From NCBI RefSeq assembly GCF_006575665.1, contig NZ_CP041253.1:3137001-3201000 (forward strand): 64,000 nt of DNA. Direction: 5' to 3'. The notes below the pieces were generated by a model. It was not told the origin of the DNA. It worked only from the letters and a program-made list of their open reading frames with translations, and did no database searches. Every line of letters begins with the position of its first letter. Position 1 is the stretch's first letter. A program made the translations under genes and the position numbers. Below are positions 18,895 to 27,917 of the stretch, piece after piece. The stretch comes from Echinicola soli (GTDB taxonomy: Bacteria; Bacteroidota; Bacteroidia; Cytophagales; Cyclobacteriaceae).

Positions 18895-18931
18895 GGGAAA
18901 ATAAAAAGCATAACCCCTATTATAATTGAAT

Positions 18932-19936
18932 ATGAAATACAAAGATTTTGATACTGAGGATTTTTTGCAAGATGAGTTCTTCATTACCTGGGTAATGAAA
19001 CCGGGTGAGGAGACCAATCATTTTTGGAAAAAATGGCTGGAAAAGTACCCCGAGAAGAGAAGGGTGGTGGACAAGGCCAGTGCAATCATCAGGTCCATTG
19101 GCTATGAAGATGAGCGAGTGCTTTCGGATGATTTATACATGGAAATGTACGAAAACATCATCCAAAAAGAAGAGACAGAGGAGGTGAAAAGAGGAAAGGT
19201 CTTTACTTGGGATTTTTGGAAAAACCTAGCGGCAATCCTTTTTCTTGCGGGTTGCTTTTATTTAGGATATGAAGCAATCAATACCAAGCCTCCCAAGAAA
19301 GCCATTGAAACGGAAATGGTCAAGCGTAATAACCCAGCAGGGCAGAAGTCCACCATCACCCTACCGGACGGTAGCACAGTCCATCTCAATGCAGGAAGCG
19401 CTTTGGAATTTCCTGACCGTTTTTCTGATTCCCTGCGCTTGGTGAAACTGACGGGAGAAGCTTTTTTTGATGTGATAAAAGACAAAGACAGGCCTTTTGT
19501 GATCATATCAGGTGATAATCGTGTAAAGGTTCTGGGAACAACCTTTAATGTGAAACAGGAAAAGGATTTTTCAGTAGCCTTGGTGACAGGGAGTGTGGAA
19601 GTAGCCGATGACAAAGGCAACAAGGTTTTCCTAAAGCCCAAAGAGATGATGGTCAAAGAAGCCAATGGCATGATATTCAAAAAAGAGTTTGATCCATTGG
19701 AAGTAATTGGCTGGAAGGATAAGTACTTGGTGTTTAAAAATGACTCCTTCCAAGAGGTGAGAAGGAAGCTGGAAGCTTGGTATGGAGTGGAAGTCCACAA
19801 TACCATTACATTGCCCAAAGACTGGTCGTATTCTGGGGTATATTATAAGGAGACCTTGGGAAATGTGATGGAGGGCATCAGCATTGCTTCTTCATTTCAG
19901 TACACTATCGAAAATAAAACAGTCACTATCCAATAA
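18932..19936 (+). CDS. FecR-family anti-sigma factor
   Basis: The start is placed at ATG 18932; a TTG at 18926 is less likely. The cytoplasmic N-terminal part (about 90 residues) carries the sigma-binding helices, followed by one membrane segment (FWKNLAAILFLAGCFYLGYEA) and a periplasmic FecR domain with ITLPDGSTVHLNAGSALEFP and LTGEAFFDVIKDKDRPF. The C-terminal STN-like region (GWKDKYLVFKNDSFQEV onward) is expected to touch the SusC STN domain. It acts in the inner membrane and holds the upstream sigma factor until the transporter signals. Confidence 0.93.
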   Translation: MKYKDFDTEDFLQDEFFITWVMKPGEETNHFWKKWLEKYPEKRRVVDKASAIIRSIGYEDERVLSDDLYMEMYENIIQKEETEEVKRGKVFTWDFWKNLAAILFLAGCFYLGYEAINTKPPKKAIETEMVKRNNPAGQKSTITLPDGSTVHLNAGSALEFPDRFSDSLRLVKLTGEAFFDVIKDKDRPFVIISGDNRVKVLGTTFNVKQEKDFSVALVTGSVEVADDKGNKVFLKPKEMMVKEANGMIFKKEFDPLEVIGWKDKYLVFKNDSFQEVRRKLEAWYGVEVHNTITLPKDWSYSGVYYKETLGNVMEGISIASSFQYTIENKTVTIQ

Positions 19937-19953
19937 CCCAAAATAACCATCTT

Positions 19954-20016
19954 ATGAAAAAGCACTTCACAGATTCCAGTTAGAGAGAAGGCAGAAAGAA
20001 CTGCCCTTCTGCCTTC
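19954..20016 (+). promoter_or_regulatory. Possible leader peptide plus hairpin between fecR and susC
   Basis: A nine-codon frame (MKKHFTDSS, 19954-19983) ends just before a perfect 10-bp inverted repeat, GAAGGCAGAA at 19987-19996 with its complement at 20007-20016. The second ECF/FecR/SusC cluster has the same arrangement near 50359-50427. This suggests an attenuator or mRNA-processing element tuning SusC relative to FecR; that is inference. Confidence 0.35.
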
Positions 20017-20090
20017 CTGCCTTTGCGTCGATCGCCAAATCTGTCAAAGGCAAATTCCAAGTCATTTCAACTTAAAATCGCTAACAAAGT

Positions 20091-23000
20091 ATGGAAAAAA
20101 CACTACTTAGGCAAGTTATTATGCTGTCCAGATATTTTGTGTCAGGGTTCATATTGCAGCTGTTTTTCACAGCCGTATTGATGGCACACACCAGTAAAGC
20201 CCAAAAAGAAAGTATAGATCAGATCGCCGCTTCTGTAAATGTGGAGAACACCATGTTGGAGCAGGTGTTTGGGAGTTTAGAGAAGCAAACTTCCCTGCAC
20301 TTCACGTATAATTCAAGTTTGGTAGATGTCAAAAGCCTCCGGGTCAGTTTGGACCGGTCCAACGCCATGATGTCAGAAGTATTGGCGGATATTGCGCAGC
20401 AAACCCAGCTGAAATTTGTGCGGATCAATGACAATATTCACGTCAGCAAACGAGACAAGGGTGAAGCAAGGCTCAACGAAATCATGGAAGAAAGTCCCAT
20501 GGCCGAAATTCGCGGCAAAGTGGTCTCTGCGACAGACAACCAACCCATACCCGGTGTGACCGTAAGGATAAAGGATACCGATCGTGGCACCATTACGGAC
20601 ATAGACGGTGATTTCTCCATCCATGCTTCCGAAGGGGAAATATTGGTGTTTAGTTTTGTTGGTTTTTTGGCCCAGGAAATTGTTGTCGGAAATCAATCCA
20701 ATATCATTGTCGAGCTGGAAGAGGATCTACAGTCCCTGGATGAGGTGATCGTGGTGGGATATGGTACCCAAAACAAGCGAGCGGTGACAGGGACTGTGGA
20801 ATCTGTCAATTATAAGGAATTTGAGGACCGGAGCTATTCAGACGTTTCGCAGTCCTTGGCAGGGAAACTCCCGGGAGTCAACATCACCCAAGGCCAAGGT
20901 GCTCCAGGCTCTTCACCCATCATTAGGATCCGGGGGATCAACTCCATTACAGCCGGTACCAATCCACTGTATGTGGTGGATGGGATGCCGATGGAAAATT
21001 TTGACCTTAACCTGATTTCCCCTCAGGACATTGCTTCTGTGGAAGTACTGAAGGATGCCAGTGCTGCAGCCATTTACGGTTCCAGGGGCTCCAATGGGGT
21101 GATTTTGATCACGACCAAGCTAGGAGAGCCAGGCAAAACCAATATTTCCTTCACCCAGGAATTTGGTGTTCAGGAGGTGAAGAGAAGGGTAGACCTGATG
21201 AACGCTCAGCAATTTGTGGATTATTATATCGACGCACATAACAATGCTTGGGTAGCAGCGGGTGGTAATGCCAGTGATCCCAATAGCGTGCGGGACAAAG
21301 TGTACCAGATTCCTGCTGACTTTACCGATAACCCAGAGATTTTTGGCCAGGGAACCGATTGGCAGGATGTGATGTTCCGTACCGCTCCCATGACCAATAC
21401 GGAGTTATCAGTGTCAGGAGGGAACGATAAAACGCAATACCTGTTTTCTGGAGGATATCGGGACCAAACAGCAGTGTTGGATGAAAATTACTATAAACGA
21501 TTGACATTGCGGTCCAATATTCGCCAGCAGGTCAGTGAAAAGATAAGCCTTGGCTTAAACTTGACCATGGCTGGCATATATGATCGTACACAAGGTGTCC
21601 AAGGGAAAAGTGATGTGGTCAGCCTTGGCCTACAAAGTGATCCTATTTTTCCGGTTTATAATGAAAATGGCAATTTGGGCTTTAAGGACCCTAATTCAGA
21701 ATGGTACCGGTTTACAGAGTATTCCGATTTGCAACTTTGGCACCCATATTCCCTTACCAGGGAAATTACCGGTCAGCGCAAGACATTCAATACCTTGGTC
21801 AATGCTTTTGGGGAATGGGAAATCATTGAGGGACTGAAATTTCGTTCCAGCGTGAATGCCAACCTGAACAACGGCAGAAGCCACAGTTACCGAAACGAGG
21901 GACAGAAATACGGTTACTCTTCCTATCTTAATGCGCAGGGCAATGAATCATCTATCTTTTCACTCAACTGGCTGACTGAAAATACGGTTCATTACGAAAG
22001 GACCGCTGGAGAACATTCCTTTAATGCGCTATTGGGATACATTGCCCAAAAGCAACGCGATGAATACAATGCTGTAGGAGCAGGCAACTACCCTAATGAC
22101 CTGGTCCACACCCTTAATGCCGGCACGGTGAACAGTGGTACCTCTACCGCCTCTGAATGGTCCATGCTTTCCTATTTGGCCAGGGTTAATTATGACTACA
22201 ATTACCGGTATTTCCTGACGGCCACCGTCCGTAGAGACGGAAGTTCTAGGTTTGGGAGCAACACCCAATGGGGCTACTTTCCATCTGTTTCTGCTGGCTG
22301 GATGATGTCGGAAGAATCCTTTATGCAGCCCATTTCATGGATCAACACCATGAAGCTAAGAGTAAGTTATGGGCTTACAGGCAATAACCAAATCCCTAAT
22401 TATGGACCAGTTAGTCTGTTGGACGCTTCCAATTACACCAATAGCACTGATTTGCTCAATGGCCTAAGTGTATCAACGGTTTCCAACCCAAATTTAAAAT
22501 GGGAAAAAACCCAGCAGTTTAACGTGGGCCTGGACCTTATGGCACTTAATGGGGCCCTGAATTTCACGGCCAATTTCTATAATTCCACCACAAATGACCT
22601 GTTGCTGAATGTACCGATTCCAGATATCACAGGGTTTTCGACACAGCTGACCAATGTGGGAAGTGTCAGAAACCGCGGTATCGAGTTGAGTGTGGGCGTC
22701 AATGAAGAGTTGGGGGCGATCCTTTGGAATACCAGCCTAAACTATTCCGTTAATCGAAATGAGGTACTTAAGCTGGGACCGGACAACAGTCCAATCATTT
22801 ATACCGATTACGTGGCTACTGTGAAGACAGAAGTAGGCCAGCCTATTTCAAATTTTTACGGCTACATATTTGATGGCGTGTTCAATAACCAGGAAGAAAT
22901 AGCGGATTACCCACACCATCCTTCCACCAGCCCTGGCGACCCTAAAGTCCGTGACGTCAATGGCGATGGAGAAATTACCGAAGATGACCGGACGATCATC

Positions 23001-23561
23001 GGTAATTACCAACCTGATTTTACCTTCGGGTTTACCAACTCTTTTGGATACAAAGGGTTTGAGTTTTCATTTATGCTTCAGGGAGCCTACGGTGGTGAAA
23101 TCGTCAATCAACTGATCCGCTACAATGGTATCTGGAATGGTGGCCGGAACGCTTTTGCCGATGTGGCCAATTACTGGAGATCGGAAAATGACCCTGGAGA
23201 TGGTGAGCATTTTAAGCCTACCATACAGCCACAGGGGCTTCAGGAGAAATTTTCAACCTATTGGGTGGAAGATGCTTCTTATCTAAGGGTACGCAATATC
23301 AGATTGTCCTACACCCTTCCGACTTCTTGGATTGCCAAAACCCCGATCAATACAGCAAGGGTGTATGTCAATGTCGACAATGCCTTCCTGTTTACCGATT
23401 ATTCCAATTATGATCCTGAAAACACAACCTATACGCCGACCACTTATTCGGGCACATCCAGTAGCGGGGCCAGCTTGCCATCCGGAGCAATGATAGGAGT
23501 GGACTACGGTTCTTATCCGGTACCGAGGATCATCACTTTCGGAGCGAAAATAAACTTTTAA
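20091..23561 (+). CDS. SusC/RagA TonB-dependent transporter with STN signalling domain
   Basis: A 1156-residue protein. After a signal sequence ending near HTSKAQ comes an STN domain (about residues 50-118; FGSLEKQTSLHFTYN, VLADIAQQTQLKF). Next are the carboxypeptidase-like domain (IRGKVVSATDNQPIPGV), the SusC signature DEVIVVGYGTQNKRAVTGTV, the plug (IRIRGINSITAG, VLKDASAAAIYGSRG) and the barrel. The STN domain relays occupancy to FecR and so to the ECF sigma factor. It imports an oligosaccharide or similar ligand across the outer membrane. Its last base is the first base of the SusD start (TAATG), so the two are tightly coupled. No degrading enzyme is encoded nearby, so the ligand is unknown. 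Confidence 0.97.
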   Translation: MEKTLLRQVIMLSRYFVSGFILQLFFTAVLMAHTSKAQKESIDQIAASVNVENTMLEQVFGSLEKQTSLHFTYNSSLVDVKSLRVSLDRSNAMMSEVLADIAQQTQLKFVRINDNIHVSKRDKGEARLNEIMEESPMAEIRGKVVSATDNQPIPGVTVRIKDTDRGTITDIDGDFSIHASEGEILVFSFVGFLAQEIVVGNQSNIIVELEEDLQSLDEVIVVGYGTQNKRAVTGTVESVNYKEFEDRSYSDVSQSLAGKLPGVNITQGQGAPGSSPIIRIRGINSITAGTNPLYVVDGMPMENFDLNLISPQDIASVEVLKDASAAAIYGSRGSNGVILITTKLGEPGKTNISFTQEFGVQEVKRRVDLMNAQQFVDYYIDAHNNAWVAAGGNASDPNSVRDKVYQIPADFTDNPEIFGQGTDWQDVMFRTAPMTNTELSVSGGNDKTQYLFSGGYRDQTAVLDENYYKRLTLRSNIRQQVSEKISLGLNLTMAGIYDRTQGVQGKSDVVSLGLQSDPIFPVYNENGNLGFKDPNSEWYRFTEYSDLQLWHPYSLTREITGQRKTFNTLVNAFGEWEIIEGLKFRSSVNANLNNGRSHSYRNEGQKYGYSSYLNAQGNESSIFSLNWLTENTVHYERTAGEHSFNALLGYIAQKQRDEYNAVGAGNYPNDLVHTLNAGTVNSGTSTASEWSMLSYLARVNYDYNYRYFLTATVRRDGSSRFGSNTQWGYFPSVSAGWMMSEESFMQPISWINTMKLRVSYGLTGNNQIPNYGPVSLLDASNYTNSTDLLNGLSVSTVSNPNLKWEKTQQFNVGLDLMALNGALNFTANFYNSTTNDLLLNVPIPDITGFSTQLTNVGSVRNRGIELSVGVNEELGAILWNTSLNYSVNRNEVLKLGPDNSPIIYTDYVATVKTEVGQPISNFYGYIFDGVFNNQEEIADYPHHPSTSPGDPKVRDVNGDGEITEDDRTIIGNYQPDFTFGFTNSFGYKGFEFSFMLQGAYGGEIVNQLIRYNGIWNGGRNAFADVANYWRSENDPGDGEHFKPTIQPQGLQEKFSTYWVEDASYLRVRNIRLSYTLPTSWIAKTPINTARVYVNVDNAFLFTDYSNYDPENTTYTPTTYSGTSSSGASLPSGAMIGVDYGSYPVPRIITFGAKINF

Positions 23562-24991
23562 TGACTCAAAAAATGAAGACCATGAAAAATATCATTTATA
23601 TCGTCTTGGCAAGTGCAGTAATGTGGGGATGTGGGGAGTCATTCTTGGAGCTGGCTCCTGAGTCCAATGCCAACGCCAATAACTTCTATCAAACACAGGA
23701 AGATTTTGACATAGCAGTGAATGCCGCGTATGCGACATTGTATACCTTTTATGCACCAGATGGCCCAGTGTCCTATTGCGCAGAGCAAATGTCCGACAAT
23801 GCTACCATGTACAATGTGCCGGGAATTCAAGCCGATCGGTGGGCATTTAAGGATTATACCTTGGTACCCTCCAATACCGAAGTCTATCGGCTTTGGAAGG
23901 AATCGTATAATTTGATTTTTAATTTGAATATCGTGTTGGCAAACATAGAGACCGCAGACGTACCGGCCGACTACAAAGCCCAAGTAAATGGTGAAATGAA
24001 GTTTCTGAGGGCTTTGTACTACTTCTATATGGTGCAGATGTGGGGTGATTTGCCATTGGTAACCACTCCAGTAGGGGCAGACGAAGCCTATGATATCCTC
24101 AGAAGTCCAGAAGAGGAAGTATATGGCCAAGTGGTGGCCGATCTCAACGAAGCTGTGGCCAATCTCCCCTCCCACACCTCGGTTTCAGTGCCCGGAAAAG
24201 CCAGCAAAGAGGCTGCCCAAGTCTTACTGGGAAAGGTTTACCTGACCCTTGGTGACAATGGCGCTGCCGAATCTATTTTAATGGAGGTTTACAATAAGGA
24301 ATTCAGCTTGCTGAACAATTATGCAGATCTCTGGCAGGTAGAGAACAAAAATACAGTTGAATCCATATTTGAGGTGCAATATCTCGGAGGCTCTCCAAAC
24401 TATCCCTATAGCCCTTATTGGTCAGCATTTACACCAACGGAGAATTTTTCCATCACGGCATATGGTGGCGGGATGAATATGGTGACCGATGACCTTTATG
24501 AGGAATATGAAGAGGGGGACCCCAGAAGGGATGCTTCCATTTACACAGGATATACCAATGAAACAGGTGACTTTATCGCCATTAAATTTCCAAAAAAATG
24601 GTCCGATCCGGATGCCGCCGTAGTCAATGGAAATGAACTTGCCAGCAACAATTTCATTGTTTTGCGCTATGCAGATGTGCTTTTGATGCTGTCAGAGGCC
24701 AGTGGTGATCCCAAATACCTTAATGAGGTGCGACAGAGAGCGGGCGTTCCTCTGTACGGAACTTCAGGATACCCTTCTGATCTTTACCCTACCTTGGATT
24801 TGGCCATTGAGCATGAGCGTAGATCTGAATTGGCACTGGAATTTCATCGATGGTTTGACCTCAAGAGAACGGATAGAGCCGTGCCTGTCCTTCAGTCGAA
24901 AGGGATACCTGTTACCGAATCAACGTTATTGCTGCCTATTCCGGAAGTAGTCATCCAGCAAAATCCGGAAATTTCCCAGAATGATTATTAA
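23561..24991 (+). CDS. SusD/RagB-family lipoprotein
   Basis: A 476-residue protein. A signal peptide with Cys24 (VMWGCGES) marks a lipoprotein. The SusD pattern is complete: NNFYQTQEDFDIAVNAAYATL, FLRALYYFYMVQMWGDLPLV, VLRYADVLLMLSEA, and the C-terminal HERRSELALEFHRWFDLKRTDRA followed by LLPIPEVVIQQNPEISQN. It partners the upstream SusC at the cell surface. The stop codon TAA shares its last base with the inverted end of a MITE-like element, so that element seems to have inserted at the very end of the gene. Confidence 0.96.
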   Translation: MTQKMKTMKNIIYIVLASAVMWGCGESFLELAPESNANANNFYQTQEDFDIAVNAAYATLYTFYAPDGPVSYCAEQMSDNATMYNVPGIQADRWAFKDYTLVPSNTEVYRLWKESYNLIFNLNIVLANIETADVPADYKAQVNGEMKFLRALYYFYMVQMWGDLPLVTTPVGADEAYDILRSPEEEVYGQVVADLNEAVANLPSHTSVSVPGKASKEAAQVLLGKVYLTLGDNGAAESILMEVYNKEFSLLNNYADLWQVENKNTVESIFEVQYLGGSPNYPYSPYWSAFTPTENFSITAYGGGMNMVTDDLYEEYEEGDPRRDASIYTGYTNETGDFIAIKFPKKWSDPDAAVVNGNELASNNFIVLRYADVLLMLSEASGDPKYLNEVRQRAGVPLYGTSGYPSDLYPTLDLAIEHERRSELALEFHRWFDLKRTDRAVPVLQSKGIPVTESTLLLPIPEVVIQQNPEISQNDY

Positions 24992-25206
24992 ACCCACAAT
25001 ATGCTTTAGGAATCATTATAGCCTGTCCTCCCGACATCCGTCAGCCTGTTCCGAAGGATTTCGGGAGGACAGGCTGACGGATGTTTGAAACTGCAAATCA
25101 GTGTAGCGACTGATGTTGAAACGGTTTCAGGACGTAATGTCTGTGCGCTCCCGAAATAGTCCGGGGCAGGCTATGGCGTAGATCAGGCTAATGCATATTC
25201 TGGGTT
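24991..25206. repeat. MITE-like element of the AACCC family, copy 1
   Basis: The inverted ends are AACCCACAATATGC at 24991-25004 and the complement of AACCCAGAATATGC at 25193-25206 (13 of 14 match). An internal hairpin occupies about 25020-25085, with CTGTCCTCCCGA and TCGGGAGGACAG-like arms. A second copy lies inverted at 34523-34701. There is no coding sequence. The following 25207-25331 is unremarkable. Confidence 0.65.
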
Positions 25207-25331
25207 AAATGCCGTGCAGTTAAGGGGATTTTCCAGCTCGAAGGGAGGTCATTGAGGGAATCATGATTTTTTTATGGTCGTTTAAAACTTGTATGAGATG
25301 TTCTGCCTTGCAGATATTTGGTATTAAGAAA

Positions 25332-25612
25332 TTAAAAAGCGGATACCGTGTCGTAGATATCCTCTTTGACAAACGGCCAGTATTTGCCCATAAAGCAAAC
25401 AGGGTCAAAGTCTTCATCCGCTCCAGAAAAATTCGTAGAGTTGTTGAGGATCAATTTCCTTTCATGGGTATAGGGGTAACGCCTTTCGTGCAGTTCCAGC
25501 ATTTGCCCAAGGGAAATAGCGGTTAAGTAATTCGTGTAAATCCCAAAAATCCTTTTTGCGTCCCCTTCTTTGCACAACATCCATTTTCATGGCGATGATT
25601 TCATTTTTTTCT
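25332..25612 (-). pseudogene. AbiEii-type nucleotidyltransferase toxin, C-terminal relic with frameshift
   Basis: Read on the minus strand, one frame gives EIIAMKMDVVQRRGRKKDFW with DLHELLNRYFPWA. The next frame then gives LGQMLELHERRYPYTHERKL and FDPVCFMGKYWPFVKEDI up to a stop at 25332. Joined across a frameshift near 25490-25510, these match the C-terminal third of AbiEii/AbiGii toxins (GRKKDFxDLxxLL, then MLELxExxYP). The catalytic N-terminal nucleotidyltransferase region is missing. The relic starts right at the end of the antitoxin fragment, so an internal deletion has fused the two. Non-functional. Confidence 0.65.
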
Positions 25613-25778
25613 ACCTCATTGCCCGTTCAAAAACCCTTCGGATTACCGCTTTACCCTTTTTCTGCCAATCTATAGTTTCGATATCGGTGTCCCAGAAAAG
25701 GGATTTCCGCAGGATAGACAGGTTGGGAGCCTTTTTGGGGGATACGTTCTTTTCTTTTTGGATATCAAAATAAGTCAT
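25611..25778 (-). pseudogene. DUF6922-like antitoxin fragment of an AbiE-type module
   Basis: A 55-residue frame (MTYFDIQKEKN at the start, then LRKSLFWDTDIETIDWQKKG and VIRRVFERAMR). The LFWD-D---IDW----VI-RV-ER pattern is that of the small DUF6922 partner encoded upstream of AbiEii toxins; those proteins usually continue with a ---W-----YG tail that is lost here. Its ATG overlaps the TGA of the upstream thioredoxin-like gene (ATGA), so it may still be translated by coupling. The toxin downstream is decayed, so the module as a whole is dead. Confidence 0.6.
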
Positions 25779-26947
25779 GGCTCTTGACTTTCTTTTCGAT
25801 CATGCTTACTGGCTATTTGTGTGATTTCTACTTCAAACCGTCCTTGGGTCAATGCAAGTCCATAATGGTCAAGCAGATAACTTCTAGCTACATCAAAGGT
25901 TTTGATGGGGAATTTTAGTTCAAAACATCCATTTAACTTGGTTTTATCAATTACGAAAATTTTGAACCTGTCCTCCAATTCTCCCACTAAATCTTGTGTT
26001 GGGACGCCATTTCCTTCCCAGTAGGTGCTGTTGGTGGAGATTCCCTTTGCAGAATAGACTTTTGTCGTGTCAATCGCATTTTTAATAAAGAGGCTATCAT
26101 TTAATATCTTCAGGACATAACCTTCTACTTCTTTTTTCTCAATAGTCAATTGATAATCTAATTCATTCAATAATGATTTGGTTGCCGCTGTCCTTCTTTC
26201 ATCATGGGGCAAATCCTCAGGGAATTTAAAGCGAACATCATAGCGGTTTTGATCGGTAATTGAAATTCTGCTTTTGCTTTTTTGGAGGAGGAAAGTTAAT
26301 ATTTCGTCGAGAGGTTGGTTGACGAGGCTCAATTCCCTGAGATTGAATTGCATGCCTGATCCGTTCATGTAATTATTTTTACTGACGGTGATGGGGTAGA
26401 TATGGTCGGTGCTTAATTCTTTGTTCAGGACAGATACTGGATTCTGCTGATCTGTCATTACCTGCGGATAACGCTTTTTATGGAGCAATGCGTCTATCAT
26501 ATCACTTGTAAGAAGTGATGGATGTCCTCTCCATTTCAAAATCCCATTTTCATCAATTAAAAATGTCGTTGGATAAGCTTTAACTTCATACTTATTTATA
26601 GTTTGATAGGCTGTATCAGTTCCTACATGCGCCAAAATCTTCTTTTTGGATAGGAATTTTGATACATCGTCCTCATTTTCATAGGTTATGGAAATAAATG
26701 AAATGTTTTCATTTTTGTATTCCTCTGTAAGGTCATTTAGGTGGGGGATTGTATAGATGCATGGGCCGCAATTTGTAAACCAGAAGTCCAAAACGATCGC
26801 TTTACCTGCTGTGCTCGGCTCATCGTGATCGCTATTATTTATCCATTTATCAACGGAAATTGCAGGAGCTTTCTCGCCAATCTGTACTTGGGCATAAGCA
26901 TTAACTGCTGCTAGCAATAATATATTGATTAATATTATTCTTTTCAT
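25775..26947 (-). CDS. TlpA-like thiol-disulfide oxidoreductase with DUF3738-like C-terminal region
   Basis: A 390-residue secreted protein: signal peptide MKRIILINILLLAAVNAYAQ, then a thioredoxin fold with the active site FTNCGPCIYTIPHL (C-G-P-C, about residues 59-62) and the cis-Pro segment KAYPTTFLIDENG. The last 200 residues are unrelated to thioredoxin. They resemble the DUF3738/TIGR03435 type by a block LVGELEDRFKIFVIDKTKLNG; I assign this with moderate confidence. The probable role is periplasmic disulfide reduction or protein quality control. It is divergent from the two-component genes across a 274-base spacer carrying a perfect palindrome. Confidence 0.8.
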   Translation of the reverse strand: MKRIILINILLLAAVNAYAQVQIGEKAPAISVDKWINNSDHDEPSTAGKAIVLDFWFTNCGPCIYTIPHLNDLTEEYKNENISFISITYENEDDVSKFLSKKKILAHVGTDTAYQTINKYEVKAYPTTFLIDENGILKWRGHPSLLTSDMIDALLHKKRYPQVMTDQQNPVSVLNKELSTDHIYPITVSKNNYMNGSGMQFNLRELSLVNQPLDEILTFLLQKSKSRISITDQNRYDVRFKFPEDLPHDERRTAATKSLLNELDYQLTIEKKEVEGYVLKILNDSLFIKNAIDTTKVYSAKGISTNSTYWEGNGVPTQDLVGELEDRFKIFVIDKTKLNGCFELKFPIKTFDVARSYLLDHYGLALTQGRFEVEITQIASKHDRKESQEP

Positions 26948-27083
26948 AAAAGTTTATCAATTAAGCATAACCTATATTTGTATGAAACTCTAATACACCT
27001 ACATTCATCTAGAAACAGATAAAACCGTCCATTTCTGTTATAGTCCGATATCTTCGAAAAATACTGAATCTTTATGTGTTAAA

Positions 27084-27105
27084 AAATACCCCAAATGGGG
27101 TATTT
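27084..27105. promoter_or_regulatory. Perfect palindrome between divergent genes, possible operator
   Basis: AAATACCCC at 27084-27092 and GGGGTATTT at 27097-27105 are exact complements with a 4-base centre. The site is 117 bases before the response regulator start and 137 before the thioredoxin gene start. A weaker TACCCC/GGGGTA pair precedes the USP-like gene at about 29766-29789. It could be an OmpR-type binding site or a hairpin. Confidence 0.35.
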
Positions 27106-27221
27106 CCCTCCATTCGATTTATCCTCACATTAGAATTCGATTAGAAACGAACCATTTTTTGTCATTTACCGTCAATACTAGTTAATATTGATTGGAATTA
27201 TATACCCTTTAATACAGATCA

Positions 27222-27917
27222 GTGAGAAAAATATTGCTTGTAGAAGATGACAGCCGTGTCAGTGCATTTATCATAAAAGGCCTAAAGGAAGAAGGCTATG
27301 ATGTAGCCCTCGCCATGGATGGAAAGATGGGACTTCAAATGGCGCTTCAAGGCAACTATGACTTGATCATTTTGGATATTATGATTCCCGAAATGAATGG
27401 GATAGAAGTCTGCAAAGAGATCAGAAAACAACATGCCACTGTTCCTGTACTTTTTTTGACAGCCTTGGGAAGTACTGAAAATGTAGTGATGGGATTGGAT
27501 AGCGGAGCTGATGACTACCTTTCCAAGCCGTTTAAGTTCATCGAACTGCTGGCCAGGGTGCGGACGTTGATGAGAAGATCTTCCTATGGTAATGGGAGTG
27601 AAAACAAATCGGAAAGCACCTATCAGTTTAGTGATTTGGAACTGGATGATGAGACCAAGACTGTGCTGAGAGATGGGATGGCCATTAGCCTTACCTCCAC
27701 CGAATACAGGTTGTTGTTGATGTTTATTAAGAACCAACGACGTGTACTTTCGCGTATTGATATTTTAGAAGAAGTCTGGGGAATTGATTTTGACATGGGT
27801 ACCAATGTGGTGGATGTTTATGTAAACTACCTAAGGAAAAAACTGGAAAAATATAATGGCTCCAGGCTTATCCAGACGGTCATAGGAATGGGGTACGTGC
27901 TAAAAGAAGCTGAATGA
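27222..27917 (+). CDS. OmpR/PhoB-family response regulator
   Basis: A 231-residue protein with a GTG start. The receiver domain has the acidic pair in LLVEDDSR (Asp9, Asp10), phosphoacceptor Asp52 in LIILDIMIPEMNG, Thr80 in FLTALG and the conserved Lys in YLSKPFK. A C-terminal winged helix (about residues 130-230) has LTSTEYRLLLMFIKNQRRVLSR and VDVYVNYLRKKLE. It is the DNA-binding half of the pair with the histidine kinase, whose ATG overlaps its stop (ATGA). The regulated genes are unknown; candidates are its own operon and the divergent thioredoxin gene. Confidence 0.95.
   Translation: MRKILLVEDDSRVSAFIIKGLKEEGYDVALAMDGKMGLQMALQGNYDLIILDIMIPEMNGIEVCKEIRKQHATVPVLFLTALGSTENVVMGLDSGADDYLSKPFKFIELLARVRTLMRRSSYGNGSENKSESTYQFSDLELDDETKTVLRDGMAISLTSTEYRLLLMFIKNQRRVLSRIDILEEVWGIDFDMGTNVVDVYVNYLRKKLEKYNGSRLIQTVIGMGYVLKEAE

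Noticed and set aside
25611..25778. Intact small antitoxin gene
   Set aside because: It is shorter than DUF6922 proteins and its toxin partner is deleted and frameshifted, so it is treated as a relic.
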